Shown one piece after another: positions 6,501 to 15,643 of a stretch of 37,604 bases of DNA. Every line of letters begins with the position of its first letter. Position 1 is the first letter of the stretch. The DNA comes from Lachnospiraceae bacterium (GTDB taxonomy: Bacteria > Bacillota > Clostridia > Lachnospirales > Lachnospiraceae). The position numbers and the translations under genes were made by a program. The stretch spans positions 1 through 37,604 of the forward strand of contig SVFS01000020.1 in assembly GCA_015056725.1 (NCBI GenBank), written 5' to 3'. Below the pieces are notes generated by a model. It ran no database searches. It worked only from the letters and a program-made list of their open reading frames with translations, and was not told where the DNA came from.

Positions 6501-8216
6501 TTATTTTCTGCAAGCTACAACATGGTCTCCGTGTACTCCCTTATCCATCAGCACCTCTGAGACTTTATAACCGTACTCTTTCTCCAGATACGTATATACC
6601 TGTTCTCTGTTTACACCATTTTCAAGCAACAACACAATTTCTTCCTGTTCGCTCAACACAGCATCCTTCATCCTTCCAAGAAGCTCCTCTTCTGTAACCA
6701 TCAACGTCTGTGGATAATATGTGAATTCTACCAGATTCTGATAATATCCAACGCCATGATATACACAAACGCAAGGCACTTCTGCCTGCTCAGCGATTTT
6801 TACCTGTTGTTCATAACCTTTATATAAATACAATGGGGTAACCATGATCACATTCGGAAGCAGCATCAATACTGCTACAAGAAATGCCCATCTTCCCGAA
6901 AAAAGCTTCGAAATTAATATAGCCAATAGCAACGCAAACAGTGGAAACACCGGCATTAAATACCTGTCTGCATAAAATGGTGCAATCTTTACTGCTACCA
7001 AAAAATATCCAAAACACGGAACAGCCACCTGCAACAAATACTTTTTACTATCTGTAACGGTACATCTATCTGTTTCCGAAGTCTTCTCTACTTCTGCCTT
7101 TCTTGCATATTTATGGTATACTCCAATAATAACCGCCACAACAAATACCAGAAGCAATATGCACATCCCTATTGTTCCACCCAGAACCTCTTCTTTTATG
7201 ATCTTGCCAAAATAGTAAAACCTTTCTCCTAATCCTGACAGACCACTACCGAGATTCTGTACCGATTCCACTCCTCGTCCCGAAAACAAGACATGCAATA
7301 TCGAAAACGGATAAACACATAATCCTATTACCGCCGCAATCGCCATAGAACGTACATAATACCAATGCTTCTGTTTCATTAAAACAAGCGTTATAATCGC
7401 AAGAAACAGCATAAAAATCACAAAATAATACTGTGTAAAGAATCCTGCAAATGTCACAAAAATCAACAGCTTATTCTTGCTTTCCCACTCGCCGCTTCGG
7501 AGCTTTTTCATATGAAGGTAGAGGGCAAACATACACCAGAATGTAAGCATTGCATACATTCTGATTAATAATACTGTCGAAACACCTGCCATACTGAACG
7601 CATACAGAATACACCCCAGTACGCCAATCTTTTCATCTTCCCAAAATTCTTTTCCGATTTTCAGCAGTATTACACAGATTCCCAATACCAGAATCAGATT
7701 GATAACACATCCCATCCAAGGAGTTACCTGTCCTTTAAAAATAGAACTGATTGTATGCACTGCCATAAAATGAAATGGTGGATGATTATCATCCTTTACA
7801 TTGAAGTAAACAGAGAAATAGTTAAAATCATCTCTTTCTCCCACCTCAATATAATCTTTAAACTGCTCCTGCGTAATCCATACCGGCTGGGGATAAACAT
7901 CCGCTTTATATGATAAAAGTTTACTGTTTCCTCTGTTTACAAAAACATCCTTTACCGTTTCAAAAAAATTCCCCCATGTTTCCCAAACAGTTTCTCCATA
8001 TATTTCATTTTGTACAAACTTTTCCAGTCTTCCTACAGGCTGCGTTGTCACAATCCAAGGCGTAAATTCCGCATTTGCCAATTCAAAGGACAGCATTTCA
8101 TCCATGTGATAGCCTTCTTTCTGAGAAATGTAGAAGGCACCAAAAACTGTAACCATAATAAGCAATACAATATTCAGTTTTTGTTTCCATATAAACTGCT
8201 TTGCCTTTTCCAACAT
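6501..8216 (-). CDS. GT39/PMT-like membrane glycosyltransferase (GT-C)
   Basis: A 571-residue protein. The first membrane segment (about 13-31) leads to an outward loop with Asp39-Glu40 (YHMDEMLSFELA), the catalytic acidic pair of GT39/ArnT-type GT-C enzymes. About 100 residues later comes Asn-His-Pro-Pro (144-147), the conserved HPP motif of the PMT_2 family. About ten more membrane segments follow, then a soluble tail of about 110 residues. The enzyme should transfer a sugar from a polyprenyl-phosphate carrier outside the membrane. AGGGAA lies about 10 nt before the ATG. The upstream gene ends 28 bp away in the same operon. Substrate is not predictable from sequence; the GtrB-like gene of this operon is a plausible donor-maker. 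Confidence 0.8.
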   Translation of the reverse strand: MLEKAKQFIWKQKLNIVLLIMVTVFGAFYISQKEGYHMDEMLSFELANAEFTPWIVTTQPVGRLEKFVQNEIYGETVWETWGNFFETVKDVFVNRGNSKLLSYKADVYPQPVWITQEQFKDYIEVGERDDFNYFSVYFNVKDDNHPPFHFMAVHTISSIFKGQVTPWMGCVINLILVLGICVILLKIGKEFWEDEKIGVLGCILYAFSMAGVSTVLLIRMYAMLTFWCMFALYLHMKKLRSGEWESKNKLLIFVTFAGFFTQYYFVIFMLFLAIITLVLMKQKHWYYVRSMAIAAVIGLCVYPFSILHVLFSGRGVESVQNLGSGLSGLGERFYYFGKIIKEEVLGGTIGMCILLLVFVVAVIIGVYHKYARKAEVEKTSETDRCTVTDSKKYLLQVAVPCFGYFLVAVKIAPFYADRYLMPVFPLFALLLAILISKLFSGRWAFLVAVLMLLPNVIMVTPLYLYKGYEQQVKIAEQAEVPCVCVYHGVGYYQNLVEFTYYPQTLMVTEEELLGRMKDAVLSEQEEIVLLLENGVNREQVYTYLEKEYGYKVSEVLMDKGVHGDHVVACRK

Positions 8217-8244
8217 ATGTTAACCGTTCCCTAAAATTTATTTA

Positions 8245-9897
8245 CTATTCCACTCCAAACAGTATATCTTTTGAATCATAATGAAGTATCGTGAACGCAT
8301 CTGATTCATATACTACTTCGCCACTTTTTACCGCCTGAGAATTTTCATATTTCGTCATCTCCTCAGCTGTTAGCAGTAAAAACGTTTTTCCTCTTGCAAA
8401 TGTATCTTCGTAGTAAGCCGTTTCAGAAGACCATTTGAAAAATTCCAGTTCTTCCGGGTCGCTAACATTTGCCATCTGTATTTTACCATCCGACAGTTCC
8501 TGCATAATATTACCGTTCCAGTATGTCGCATAACCCTGGTGATAGCCATTTTCCATTAAAAATTCCGCCACCGGTCTTCTTGCCTCATTTTTATCTGTTG
8601 CCATCATCGACAAGCTCGTCTTGGCTGTTCCCAGCAGAATGCACACTGTCATCACTCCTGCAAGAAGGTAACGGTCAAGCAATAACTTCTCTTCTGAAAG
8701 ATAAATTGCAAACATCGGAATCAGAAATACAAAGCTTGTAATATAGTAACGTGGTACAAGTGTACTGCTTGTAAACACAAACACAAATGTGTTAAGGAAA
8801 AAACTGATATAGAAAAAGCATACGATAAAACGATTCTCCGTATGTTCTGTCTTCCGCACGCGCCATGCTACAATGGCAAGCACAAGCATCATCCCAAACG
8901 CCGCAAGAGATACCACTCCCCGAAGCGACAAAACACTCTTGTCCGGAATATAACCAAACAGCATTAGAATTGCACCAAACGCATTTTGAAGTCGCTCCAT
9001 AAATACGCCTTCATATACGTGAATAAAATTTGTCGTTTCATACGTCTGGAAGGAATATGCTTTGCTCACATATACTACATTGATTACATATCCAATTAAT
9101 GTTCCTATCAAGCCAAGTATACTTACAACGATATAGCGGAAGCTTTGCTCCGTCCACTTGCAGTTATCTTTCCAAAAAGTCTTAAATACAGTTAATCTAT
9201 CTTTATTCGTCTCAGAAGCTTCCACCGATTCATCGTTTATGAATGCCATACGAAAAGCTCTGAATTTATCACTTTTCATCCAGTATGTAACAGCTGTCAG
9301 TAAAAGCGGGCACTGCAGAGCAAGCATATAACGAACTCCGGAAAGTCCGCAAATCACAGCCAGCAGCATATATGGAATCCAAAGCCACTTCTTACAATTT
9401 CCTTCTGCTGACAAACGTAAAAAAATACCCATCTCAAACAAAATAATAATCACATGTGACATATAAGTATTTCCCATATGCATATGGAGCATTACGTTTT
9501 CCGAAAACGGTAACAATAAAGCTATGGCGCACAACACCTTTTTACTCTCATTCATACAAAGCGGCTTTACCATATAAAAATACGAAGCCAGCATCAGTAC
9601 ATAAAATACGATATTCGTCAGCATTCTGATTACATGCCAATTATCCGTAATCCGAAATAGCGGTCCCATCAGTAAATGCGTATACAGAAATCTGAATTCC
9701 GTAGAATAGTACCAGTTTGTAGTTGCAAAAATGCTTCCTTCTTCCGCTAAAAGCTTAGAAAACATCATCTCCGCAGCCATATCAGAATCCAGCCAATGAT
9801 CCAGATAACATGCATTCAAAAACAGCAGTACTACAAAGAAAAATCCCAGTATAAGCCATGGATATATTTTTTGTATGTTGTTATATTTTTCCTTCAT
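8245..9897 (-). CDS. Polytopic GT-C-like membrane glycosyltransferase, substrate unknown
   Basis: A 550-residue protein with about eleven membrane segments. After the first (about 13-31) comes LDHWLDSDMAAE with Asp37 and Asp39, in the position where GT-C enzymes keep their catalytic acidic residues. A soluble insert (about 215-245) splits the membrane domain, and about 115 residues at the C-terminus lie outside. GAGGAATAGG precedes the ATG. The gap to the next gene downstream is 28 bp. I do not recognise a named subfamily; the call rests on topology, the acidic first loop and the surrounding glycosyltransferase operon. Confidence 0.65.
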   Translation of the reverse strand: MKEKYNNIQKIYPWLILGFFFVVLLFLNACYLDHWLDSDMAAEMMFSKLLAEEGSIFATTNWYYSTEFRFLYTHLLMGPLFRITDNWHVIRMLTNIVFYVLMLASYFYMVKPLCMNESKKVLCAIALLLPFSENVMLHMHMGNTYMSHVIIILFEMGIFLRLSAEGNCKKWLWIPYMLLAVICGLSGVRYMLALQCPLLLTAVTYWMKSDKFRAFRMAFINDESVEASETNKDRLTVFKTFWKDNCKWTEQSFRYIVVSILGLIGTLIGYVINVVYVSKAYSFQTYETTNFIHVYEGVFMERLQNAFGAILMLFGYIPDKSVLSLRGVVSLAAFGMMLVLAIVAWRVRKTEHTENRFIVCFFYISFFLNTFVFVFTSSTLVPRYYITSFVFLIPMFAIYLSEEKLLLDRYLLAGVMTVCILLGTAKTSLSMMATDKNEARRPVAEFLMENGYHQGYATYWNGNIMQELSDGKIQMANVSDPEELEFFKWSSETAYYEDTFARGKTFLLLTAEEMTKYENSQAVKSGEVVYESDAFTILHYDSKDILFGVE

Positions 9898-9917
9898 ACC
9901 TATTCCTCATTTTCCTT

Positions 9918-11102
9918 TCAGATTATCTGTTCTTTTGCTTTTTCCTCATCCTGCTTCATAAGTCCCCAGACCGCCAGCAAGTACCAGATAAAGATAATCG
10001 GTAATACCAATTTGTAATCAATCGGCTTATTGCTCCTCAAGGTATACCATAGAGCATATATTACCGCCGTACCTGCAAGCGCTTTCACTTCCGATGACAT
10101 CTTTTCATAACAGACAAGCAGACTTCCCAGCAATAAAATCGGAAGAATATACAAACTATATCTGAAATAGTACATTACAAGCCCCGGTGCACACTCCTTC
10201 ATCCTTCCATAGTTCCATGCCGTCAAGCTTGTCCCTTCACCTTCCAGATTCTTTTCTACCGTAAACGGAATCATTGTATAATCCACAAAATCCTTTGCAA
10301 TTTCCGTAACAATAGTCTTTGTTCTATCCATAAAACATCTTTTCGCCATTTGGAGATAGATTCTGTTTGCTTTCTTCTCTCCATAAGCCTTTTCCATCAA
10401 CGGACCAAAATAATTCTCTACTGCTTCTTCCCTCTGACAGATATGCACGGCATCATCAAGACTCATTACCGCTTTTACTTCATCACTCCAGAAAAAGTAA
10501 TTTGTCGCAAAATCCGGCCATACAAAACGACTTACCATGGCAGCTCCAAAACTATTCTGGATACGCTCTATCTTCTTTCCTGTGGTTTTCACGGAAATTG
10601 CATCTTCACAGGCAGGCTTTACTACCTCATTTAGCAAAAACATACATGCAAACACCAACATGACACGTAGTAACAGGCTATTCCACAGTTTTGGACGTTT
10701 CTTCTCTCCTTCTTCGCTCTCCGACTTTTTCTCATTTGAAAAAGCCAGTCCCATAAGCCCAAGAAAAACAGAAAGTCCAAAGGAATACGACAACAGCGCC
10801 ATATGCATCTGCAAGACAAACGGTATCGTATTTAAAAATGCTGTCACTAAAAAGCCAAGTCGCTTATCAAGTGCCACACCGTTTTTTCTACGGTAGATAA
10901 CAGCGATGAAATACCATGTACTTGCCAATCCCGCCAAAATCTGTAACGGATAAATGAAAGCAGAAAAAGGAATCAGTACGATTCCTTCCGAAAACTGCTG
11001 GTAAGTACCAAAACTTTTAGCAATATATAAAATTCCCATAGCAATCTGTACAAGCATTAACATACACATTACACGCTGTACGATTATCCGAAAAAATTTC
11101 AT
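9918..11102 (-). CDS. Polytopic membrane protein translationally coupled to the GtrB-like gene
   Basis: A 394-residue protein with about five membrane segments (within 1-155), a long polar region (about 165-305) and three C-terminal segments (about 308-385). The layout resembles small GT-C or O-antigen-modifying transferases, but no clear acidic first-loop motif is visible. The ATG at 11102 overlaps the TGA of the GtrB-like gene (ATGA), with AGGAAGAG just upstream inside that gene. This tight coupling suggests the two work together, with GtrB making a polyprenyl-phosphate sugar and this protein using or flipping it. That role is inference; I do not recognise the family. Confidence 0.55.
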   Translation of the reverse strand: MKFFRIIVQRVMCMLMLVQIAMGILYIAKSFGTYQQFSEGIVLIPFSAFIYPLQILAGLASTWYFIAVIYRRKNGVALDKRLGFLVTAFLNTIPFVLQMHMALLSYSFGLSVFLGLMGLAFSNEKKSESEEGEKKRPKLWNSLLLRVMLVFACMFLLNEVVKPACEDAISVKTTGKKIERIQNSFGAAMVSRFVWPDFATNYFFWSDEVKAVMSLDDAVHICQREEAVENYFGPLMEKAYGEKKANRIYLQMAKRCFMDRTKTIVTEIAKDFVDYTMIPFTVEKNLEGEGTSLTAWNYGRMKECAPGLVMYYFRYSLYILPILLLGSLLVCYEKMSSEVKALAGTAVIYALWYTLRSNKPIDYKLVLPIIFIWYLLAVWGLMKQDEEKAKEQII

Positions 11103-12025
11103 TCTCTTCCTACTACCTCACGAACTACATACTGTGGAGCATTGTTGATACTAATATAAATCCTTCCTACATACTCTCCAATCAGCCCAAGCATCAACAT
11201 CAGCATACCGCCGATAAACACAAGTGCCGCCATAGTTGAGCTCCATCCCATCGGAACGGTAGGATTTATAAATTTCTTGATAATGGTATAAACTCCATAT
11301 ATAAAACCGGCTCCGGCGCAAAAAGCACCTATCGCGGTTGCCACACGAAGCGGTTTAATGGAAAATGCCGTAAAACCATTCAGCCATAATCCTAAGAGCT
11401 TGCTAAAGGTATAACCGGATGTTCCGATTTCACGTTCTCTGTGATTTACGGTTACATTCGTAATGTTTTTCGTTGTACGGAGTACAAGACCGATTACATA
11501 CGGATACGGATTCTGATAACGGAGCATTTCTTTTACAATAAAGCTTTTTGCCGCAAAATAACTGGAAACATACAATTCCTTTGGTTTACCAATCATAAAG
11601 CGTGCCATCAGTTCATTTACCTTGCTTCCGAAATTACGGAACAGGGAATGCTGTTTATGCTCATATTTTGCATAAACCACATCATAGCCTTCTTCTATTT
11701 TATCCAATAATTTTCCTACTTCGTCAGCCGGTGTCTGTCCATCATCATCAAGACACACTACGATATCACCTGTGCAATATCCAAAGCCCGCCATCAATGC
11801 TGCATGCTGACCGAAATTTTTTGCCAGATTCACGCCTACAATGTTATCATACTTTTCTGCCAATGCTTTGATGACATCAAAGGTTGCATCCATTGGGAAA
11901 TCATTTACAAGAATCACTTCATAAGCATAGCTTAAGTTCTGCATCGTATTTCTGATTTCTTCAATTACACCTTCTATCGTCATCGCCGAACGATAACACG
12001 GAATTACAAAACTGATTTTCTTCAT
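11099..12025 (-). CDS. GtrB/ArnC-like polyprenyl-phosphate glycosyltransferase (GT2)
   Basis: A 308-residue protein. The N-terminal GT2 domain (1-about 220) begins KKISFVIPCYRS and has the metal-binding triplet Asp93-Asp94-Asp95 followed by GQTP. Two membrane segments (about 229-249 and 264-285) and the closing GEYVGRIY motif are typical of the DPM1/GtrB group. Such enzymes move a sugar from a nucleotide donor to undecaprenyl phosphate at the inner face, feeding GT-C transferases outside. GAGG lies 10 nt before the ATG. The stop overlaps the start of the next gene. The sugar is unknown; given the adjacent wecE and acetyltransferase genes, a 4-acetamido-4,6-dideoxyhexose is a reasonable guess. 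Confidence 0.85.
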   Translation of the reverse strand: MKKISFVIPCYRSAMTIEGVIEEIRNTMQNLSYAYEVILVNDFPMDATFDVIKALAEKYDNIVGVNLAKNFGQHAALMAGFGYCTGDIVVCLDDDGQTPADEVGKLLDKIEEGYDVVYAKYEHKQHSLFRNFGSKVNELMARFMIGKPKELYVSSYFAAKSFIVKEMLRYQNPYPYVIGLVLRTTKNITNVTVNHREREIGTSGYTFSKLLGLWLNGFTAFSIKPLRVATAIGAFCAGAGFIYGVYTIIKKFINPTVPMGWSSTMAALVFIGGMLMLMLGLIGEYVGRIYISINNAPQYVVREVVGRE

Positions 12026-12099
12026 GCCTGTTGTTCCTCACCAATTATCTCTTTTTACTTCCAAAACATCCTTTTTCATTTAAAAGTACTCAGTACCTA

Positions 12100-12636
12100 T
12101 CACTTCTCATAAGGATTTAAATATCCCATCAATACGACATCTCTGTATTTACTTTGAATACATACCTCATCTCTCAGATACGCTTCCTGTACAAATCCTG
12201 CTTTTTCATAGCTGCGGATTGCCGGCATATTCTCTGAAAATGCACGCAGAAAAATTTTATGCCAGTTTTCTACGCGGAAGCCGTACTCACATGCCAATTT
12301 GCAGACTTCTGATCCGATTCCTTTTCCAATCGCATCATCCTCGCCTATAAAAATGCCATACTCTGCTTTGTTATGCTCTTTACAAATGTCTCTGAAATAC
12401 ACACTTCCTACCGGTCTGCTACTTTCTTTTTCACAGATAATAAACTGAATAACCTTACCCGTTTTGACCATCGTTTCTATCCAGTTCCGGTGTCCCTCCG
12501 GTGTAAATAATCCCTGATAGATAAAGTTATTCCTTACACGCGGATTATTGCGCCATTTTACAATGGCATCCGTATCTTCATCCGTCATGAGACGCAAATA
12601 TACTTTTTCACCATAAATCTTGTCATTTTCTGTCAT
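12100..12636 (-). CDS. GNAT N-acetyltransferase (RimJ/PseH/WecD-like), probably acetylates an amino sugar nucleotide
   Basis: A 178-residue single GNAT domain. It starts with a RimJ-like segment (VYLRLMTDED, WRNNPRVR at 28-35). The acetyl-CoA pyrophosphate-binding motif is GKGIGS (104-109), and the usual Asn-x-x-Ala-x-x-x-Tyr-x-x-x-Gly-Phe block follows (about 136-148). It lies directly after wecE, whose stop falls between this gene's ribosome binding site and that gene's last codons. The simplest role is acetylation of the 4-amino group made by WecE, as WecD does in enterobacteria. PseH-like acetylation of the pseudaminate precursor is an alternative, since no other PseH candidate is in the window. 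A protein acetyltransferase is less likely in this context. Confidence 0.75.
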   Translation of the reverse strand: MTENDKIYGEKVYLRLMTDEDTDAIVKWRNNPRVRNNFIYQGLFTPEGHRNWIETMVKTGKVIQFIICEKESSRPVGSVYFRDICKEHNKAEYGIFIGEDDAIGKGIGSEVCKLACEYGFRVENWHKIFLRAFSENMPAIRSYEKAGFVQEAYLRDEVCIQSKYRDVVLMGYLNPYEK

Positions 12637-12649
12637 AAATTGCTATTTC

Positions 12650-13777
12650 CTATAAATAGAAGGCTTTTACCTGTTCACAAATATAAGCAACCTCTTCCGG
12701 TTTCAATCCGTAGTACAACGGAAGTCTTACCAGTCTGTCACTTTCCTTTGTCGTATACACATCTTCTCCATGGAAGCGACCATATTTCAGTCCTGCCGGA
12801 GCGGAGTGAAGCGGTACATAATGGAATACTGCCAAAATATCTTTTTCTTTTAAGAAGTTAATCAGTGCTGTCCGTTCTTCTAAATCCTTAGTCTTCAGAT
12901 AGAACATGTGTGCATTATGCGTACATCCCTCAGGAACTACCGGAAGTGTTACAAACCCTTTTTCTTCCAATTCCTTTAAGCTTTCATAATACTGATTCCA
13001 GCTGTTCATACGGTCGTCAAATATATCTTCTGCCATTTCAAGCTGTGCATATAAGTACGCCGCATTCATATCGCTCGGAAGATAAGAGGAACCATAATTC
13101 ACCCATGTGTATTTATCAATCTGACCGCGGAAAAATTTGCTCCTATTTGTTCCCTTCTCACGGATAATTTCTGCTTCTTCCACATCTTTTTCATGCTTTA
13201 TTAAAAGTGCTCCGCCTTCTCCCATACTGTAATTCTTCGTCTCATGGAAGCTGAAGCAGCCGAAATCACCGATGGTTCCAAGCTGTTTCCCTTTATAAGT
13301 AGACAAAATCCCCTGTGCAGCATCTTCAATAACTACCAGATTATGACGTTTTGCAATATCCATAATAGTATCCATCTCACAAGATACGCCTGCATAATGT
13401 ACCGGGGCAATTGCTTTTGTTTTTTCTGTAATCGCCGCCTCAATCTTGGTTTCGTCGATATTCATTGTGTCAGGACGTACATCCACAAATACCGCTGTCG
13501 CACCGCGAAGCACAAACGCATCTGCCGTAGATACAAAGGTATAGCTGGGCATAATGACTTCATCGCCTTCTTTAATATCTGCAAGAAGTGCCGCAAGCTC
13601 TGTCGCATGTGTACAGGAGGTGGTCAAAAGACACTTTGTAGTCCCTGTTTTTTCTTCAATCCATTCATTACATTTTTTTGTAAATTCACCATCACCACAA
13701 ATTTTCTGGTTTTCTACCGCCTGTTTGATATATTCCATTTCTTTTCCTGTGAATGGTGGCACATTAAATCTAATCAT
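12650..13777 (-). CDS. wecE: dTDP-4-amino-4,6-dideoxygalactose transaminase (WecE/RffA-type)
   Basis: A 375-residue PLP-dependent DegT/DnrJ/EryC1/StrS aminotransferase. It matches E. coli WecE along its length as I remember that protein, for example GDEVIMPSYTFVSTA (71-85), VFVDVRPDTMNIDET (97-110) and REKGTNRS. Lys181 in FSFHETKNYS is the expected PLP lysine, and EDAAQ (151-155) contacts the cofactor. The known reaction is glutamate-dependent amination of dTDP-4-keto-6-deoxyglucose to dTDP-Fuc4N. The start is placed at ATG 13777, preceded by AAAGGA; a longer frame would need a TTG at 13804. RmlA and RmlB are not in the window. Some close homologues have other 4-keto sugar substrates, so the exact sugar needs proof. 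Confidence 0.9.
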   Translation of the reverse strand: MIRFNVPPFTGKEMEYIKQAVENQKICGDGEFTKKCNEWIEEKTGTTKCLLTTSCTHATELAALLADIKEGDEVIMPSYTFVSTADAFVLRGATAVFVDVRPDTMNIDETKIEAAITEKTKAIAPVHYAGVSCEMDTIMDIAKRHNLVVIEDAAQGILSTYKGKQLGTIGDFGCFSFHETKNYSMGEGGALLIKHEKDVEEAEIIREKGTNRSKFFRGQIDKYTWVNYGSSYLPSDMNAAYLYAQLEMAEDIFDDRMNSWNQYYESLKELEEKGFVTLPVVPEGCTHNAHMFYLKTKDLEERTALINFLKEKDILAVFHYVPLHSAPAGLKYGRFHGEDVYTTKESDRLVRLPLYYGLKPEEVAYICEQVKAFYL

Positions 13778-13825
13778 GTCTGGTCCTTTCCTTCCGAGAA
13801 ACAATCACATAACTATCTGATTGTT

Positions 13826-15619
13826 CTATTGTGAAATATACACCCTGAATCTCGTGTTTTCAAAAGTCTGTTTATATTCATACTGATTCATAAAATCGGT
13901 AATTAGTTTCCATTTTGCATCCGCTTCTGCCGGTTCTTCACCAAGAATAATCAGCGGCATTTTTTTTCCTTTTAAAGAAATGTAACCTTTTAAGGTTTCC
14001 ATATCATTCACCATGGTTGCATAGGAATAAGAACCCAAGTCTGCCCACGTCGTCGATATGGCACTCGGCATATCCAGAATATAGGAAGTCGCCGGTATCT
14101 GTCCGTATAAAATCAGTTCTCTGTCAGCAAAACCTTCTTCTTCCACATAAGCTGTCAATTCTTCTATCGCTACTGCCAGCTCCTGATTGGTTACCATACC
14201 TTTCAGTATAGCATTCTTCTCAATCCTTGTATCTCTTTTTTGTCCGCTCATTCCGTCTCGAAACGTAAATACCGCTCCAAACATCAGACTCTGAAATGCC
14301 ATGACAATTAGAAATATGGAAAGCATAGTCCTTACCGGATATACAGAAATGACATACTCTTTCTCTTTCCGCTCAAATATCCATCCGTCATACTGCAGCA
14401 TACTCTTTATAAGACTTATACATACTGCCAATGCAAACGGAAATACCAGGAACATGTTATTCATATTCGGATATAAATGGTTATTGCTTCCAAGCGGTGT
14501 GACTCCGATAAGAATCAATACAAGGCTTGCCAGTAATTTCTGATTTCTTGTAATCTCTTCTTTCTTTGACAAGATCAGATAAACACATATCAGAATAGTA
14601 ATCATCAAAAATACCGCTACCCACTGGAACATGGATTCATAGGTATAATATTTGATATTAAATACTCCGATGGCATACCACCAACGAAACAGAATAAGAA
14701 CCGCACCAAGAAAAGCAAGTTTTCCTACAATCTGAGCAGTTTTTCCCGGCTCTTTTCCACCCACTTTACATCTTATCAAAACAGTCAGAGCACAGCTTAC
14801 CAGACATAAAGCCAACATACAAAGCAGCCATCTGCTGCTCGCCTTATAATCCAGCAGCACCGTCAACACCATGGAATACAGCGTATAATCCGATGCATCA
14901 CTTGGCATACTCAGAAGGTTTTGAATCGCATCCACATACGTATTTAATCCATAGCGATATGCAATCGCAAGCAAGATAGATCCTATACCTGTCAGATATC
15001 CCAAAATGCAAATACCTGTTTCCTGCAAAACAGTTTTTATCCGCTTTCTTTGTAAAACTCCATAATACCATAGGGATAAAACAAGTGCCGCTTCTGCCAG
15101 ATTTGGAAAACGGACAAGTACATTTTTTCCAAGCATAATTCCTGCCAGAAACATTGACCAGCTTTTTTCTCTTATTAATCCATAGTACAACGCAATAATC
15201 GCCAGATTAAAATAGCAATACGTCATGTAATTGTACAAAATCGTTGTCGGACACCAGCATAGGCTGATTGCCAGCATTTCTCCTAAAAACGCAATCCACT
15301 CCGGTATCTTTACTATATTTACAAAAAAGAGATACATCGCAACGGCTACAATACTGATGAACAATGCCGTATATGCATTCAGCCCCATCAGCGTATTTCC
15401 GAAAGGAAATGATGAAAGCGCCTTCCCTACTACATTTGCTAGAAACGTAGAAAAGAACCACATACTGTTAATCTGTTCGGAAAAACGGTAATTTCCTGCA
15501 CTATAAGCACTGTCTGTAAGCTCCACTCCAAGCCAGATATGGCGGAGAGGATACAGAAACAGCACTATCAGAAAAACGATATTCAATATTTTAAAGCATT
15601 TTGTTTTCTTATCTGTCAT
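13826..15619 (-). CDS. Large polytopic GT-C-like membrane protein, function unknown
   Basis: A 597-residue protein with about twelve membrane segments and about 120 outer residues at the C-terminus. The first membrane segment (about 10-28) is followed by GVELTDSAYSAGNYRF, where Asp36 sits in the GT-C acidic-loop position. The start is placed at ATG 15619, which has CAGGA 6 nt upstream; a TTG at 15640 would add seven residues but has no good ribosome binding site. It lies second in the operon, 24 bp after the acyltransferase gene by this start. I do not recognise a subfamily. A polyprenyl-phosphate-sugar-dependent transferase is the best guess. Confidence 0.6.
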   Translation of the reverse strand: MTDKKTKCFKILNIVFLIVLFLYPLRHIWLGVELTDSAYSAGNYRFSEQINSMWFFSTFLANVVGKALSSFPFGNTLMGLNAYTALFISIVAVAMYLFFVNIVKIPEWIAFLGEMLAISLCWCPTTILYNYMTYCYFNLAIIALYYGLIREKSWSMFLAGIMLGKNVLVRFPNLAEAALVLSLWYYGVLQRKRIKTVLQETGICILGYLTGIGSILLAIAYRYGLNTYVDAIQNLLSMPSDASDYTLYSMVLTVLLDYKASSRWLLCMLALCLVSCALTVLIRCKVGGKEPGKTAQIVGKLAFLGAVLILFRWWYAIGVFNIKYYTYESMFQWVAVFLMITILICVYLILSKKEEITRNQKLLASLVLILIGVTPLGSNNHLYPNMNNMFLVFPFALAVCISLIKSMLQYDGWIFERKEKEYVISVYPVRTMLSIFLIVMAFQSLMFGAVFTFRDGMSGQKRDTRIEKNAILKGMVTNQELAVAIEELTAYVEEEGFADRELILYGQIPATSYILDMPSAISTTWADLGSYSYATMVNDMETLKGYISLKGKKMPLIILGEEPAEADAKWKLITDFMNQYEYKQTFENTRFRVYISQ

Positions 15620-15643
15620 ATCATTCCTGAAATATTTCAAAAT

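Noticed and set aside
6501-8216. PglB-type oligosaccharyltransferase
   Set aside because: No WWDxG-type motif was seen; the Asp-Glu loop and HPP motif fit the GT39/PMT_2 group.
12026-12099. Terminator or promoter in the 74-bp gap between the GtrB-like and GNAT genes
   Set aside because: Only a 4-bp palindrome around GTACTCAGTAC is present, with no U run and no paired -35/-10 boxes.
13244-13834. 196-codon plus-strand frame opposite wecE
   Set aside because: It is antisense to a highly conserved aminotransferase, rich in Cys, Phe and His, and lacks a ribosome binding site.
15619-15640. TTG start adding seven residues to the GT-C-like protein
   Set aside because: ATG 15619 has AGGA at good spacing, while the TTG lacks one.
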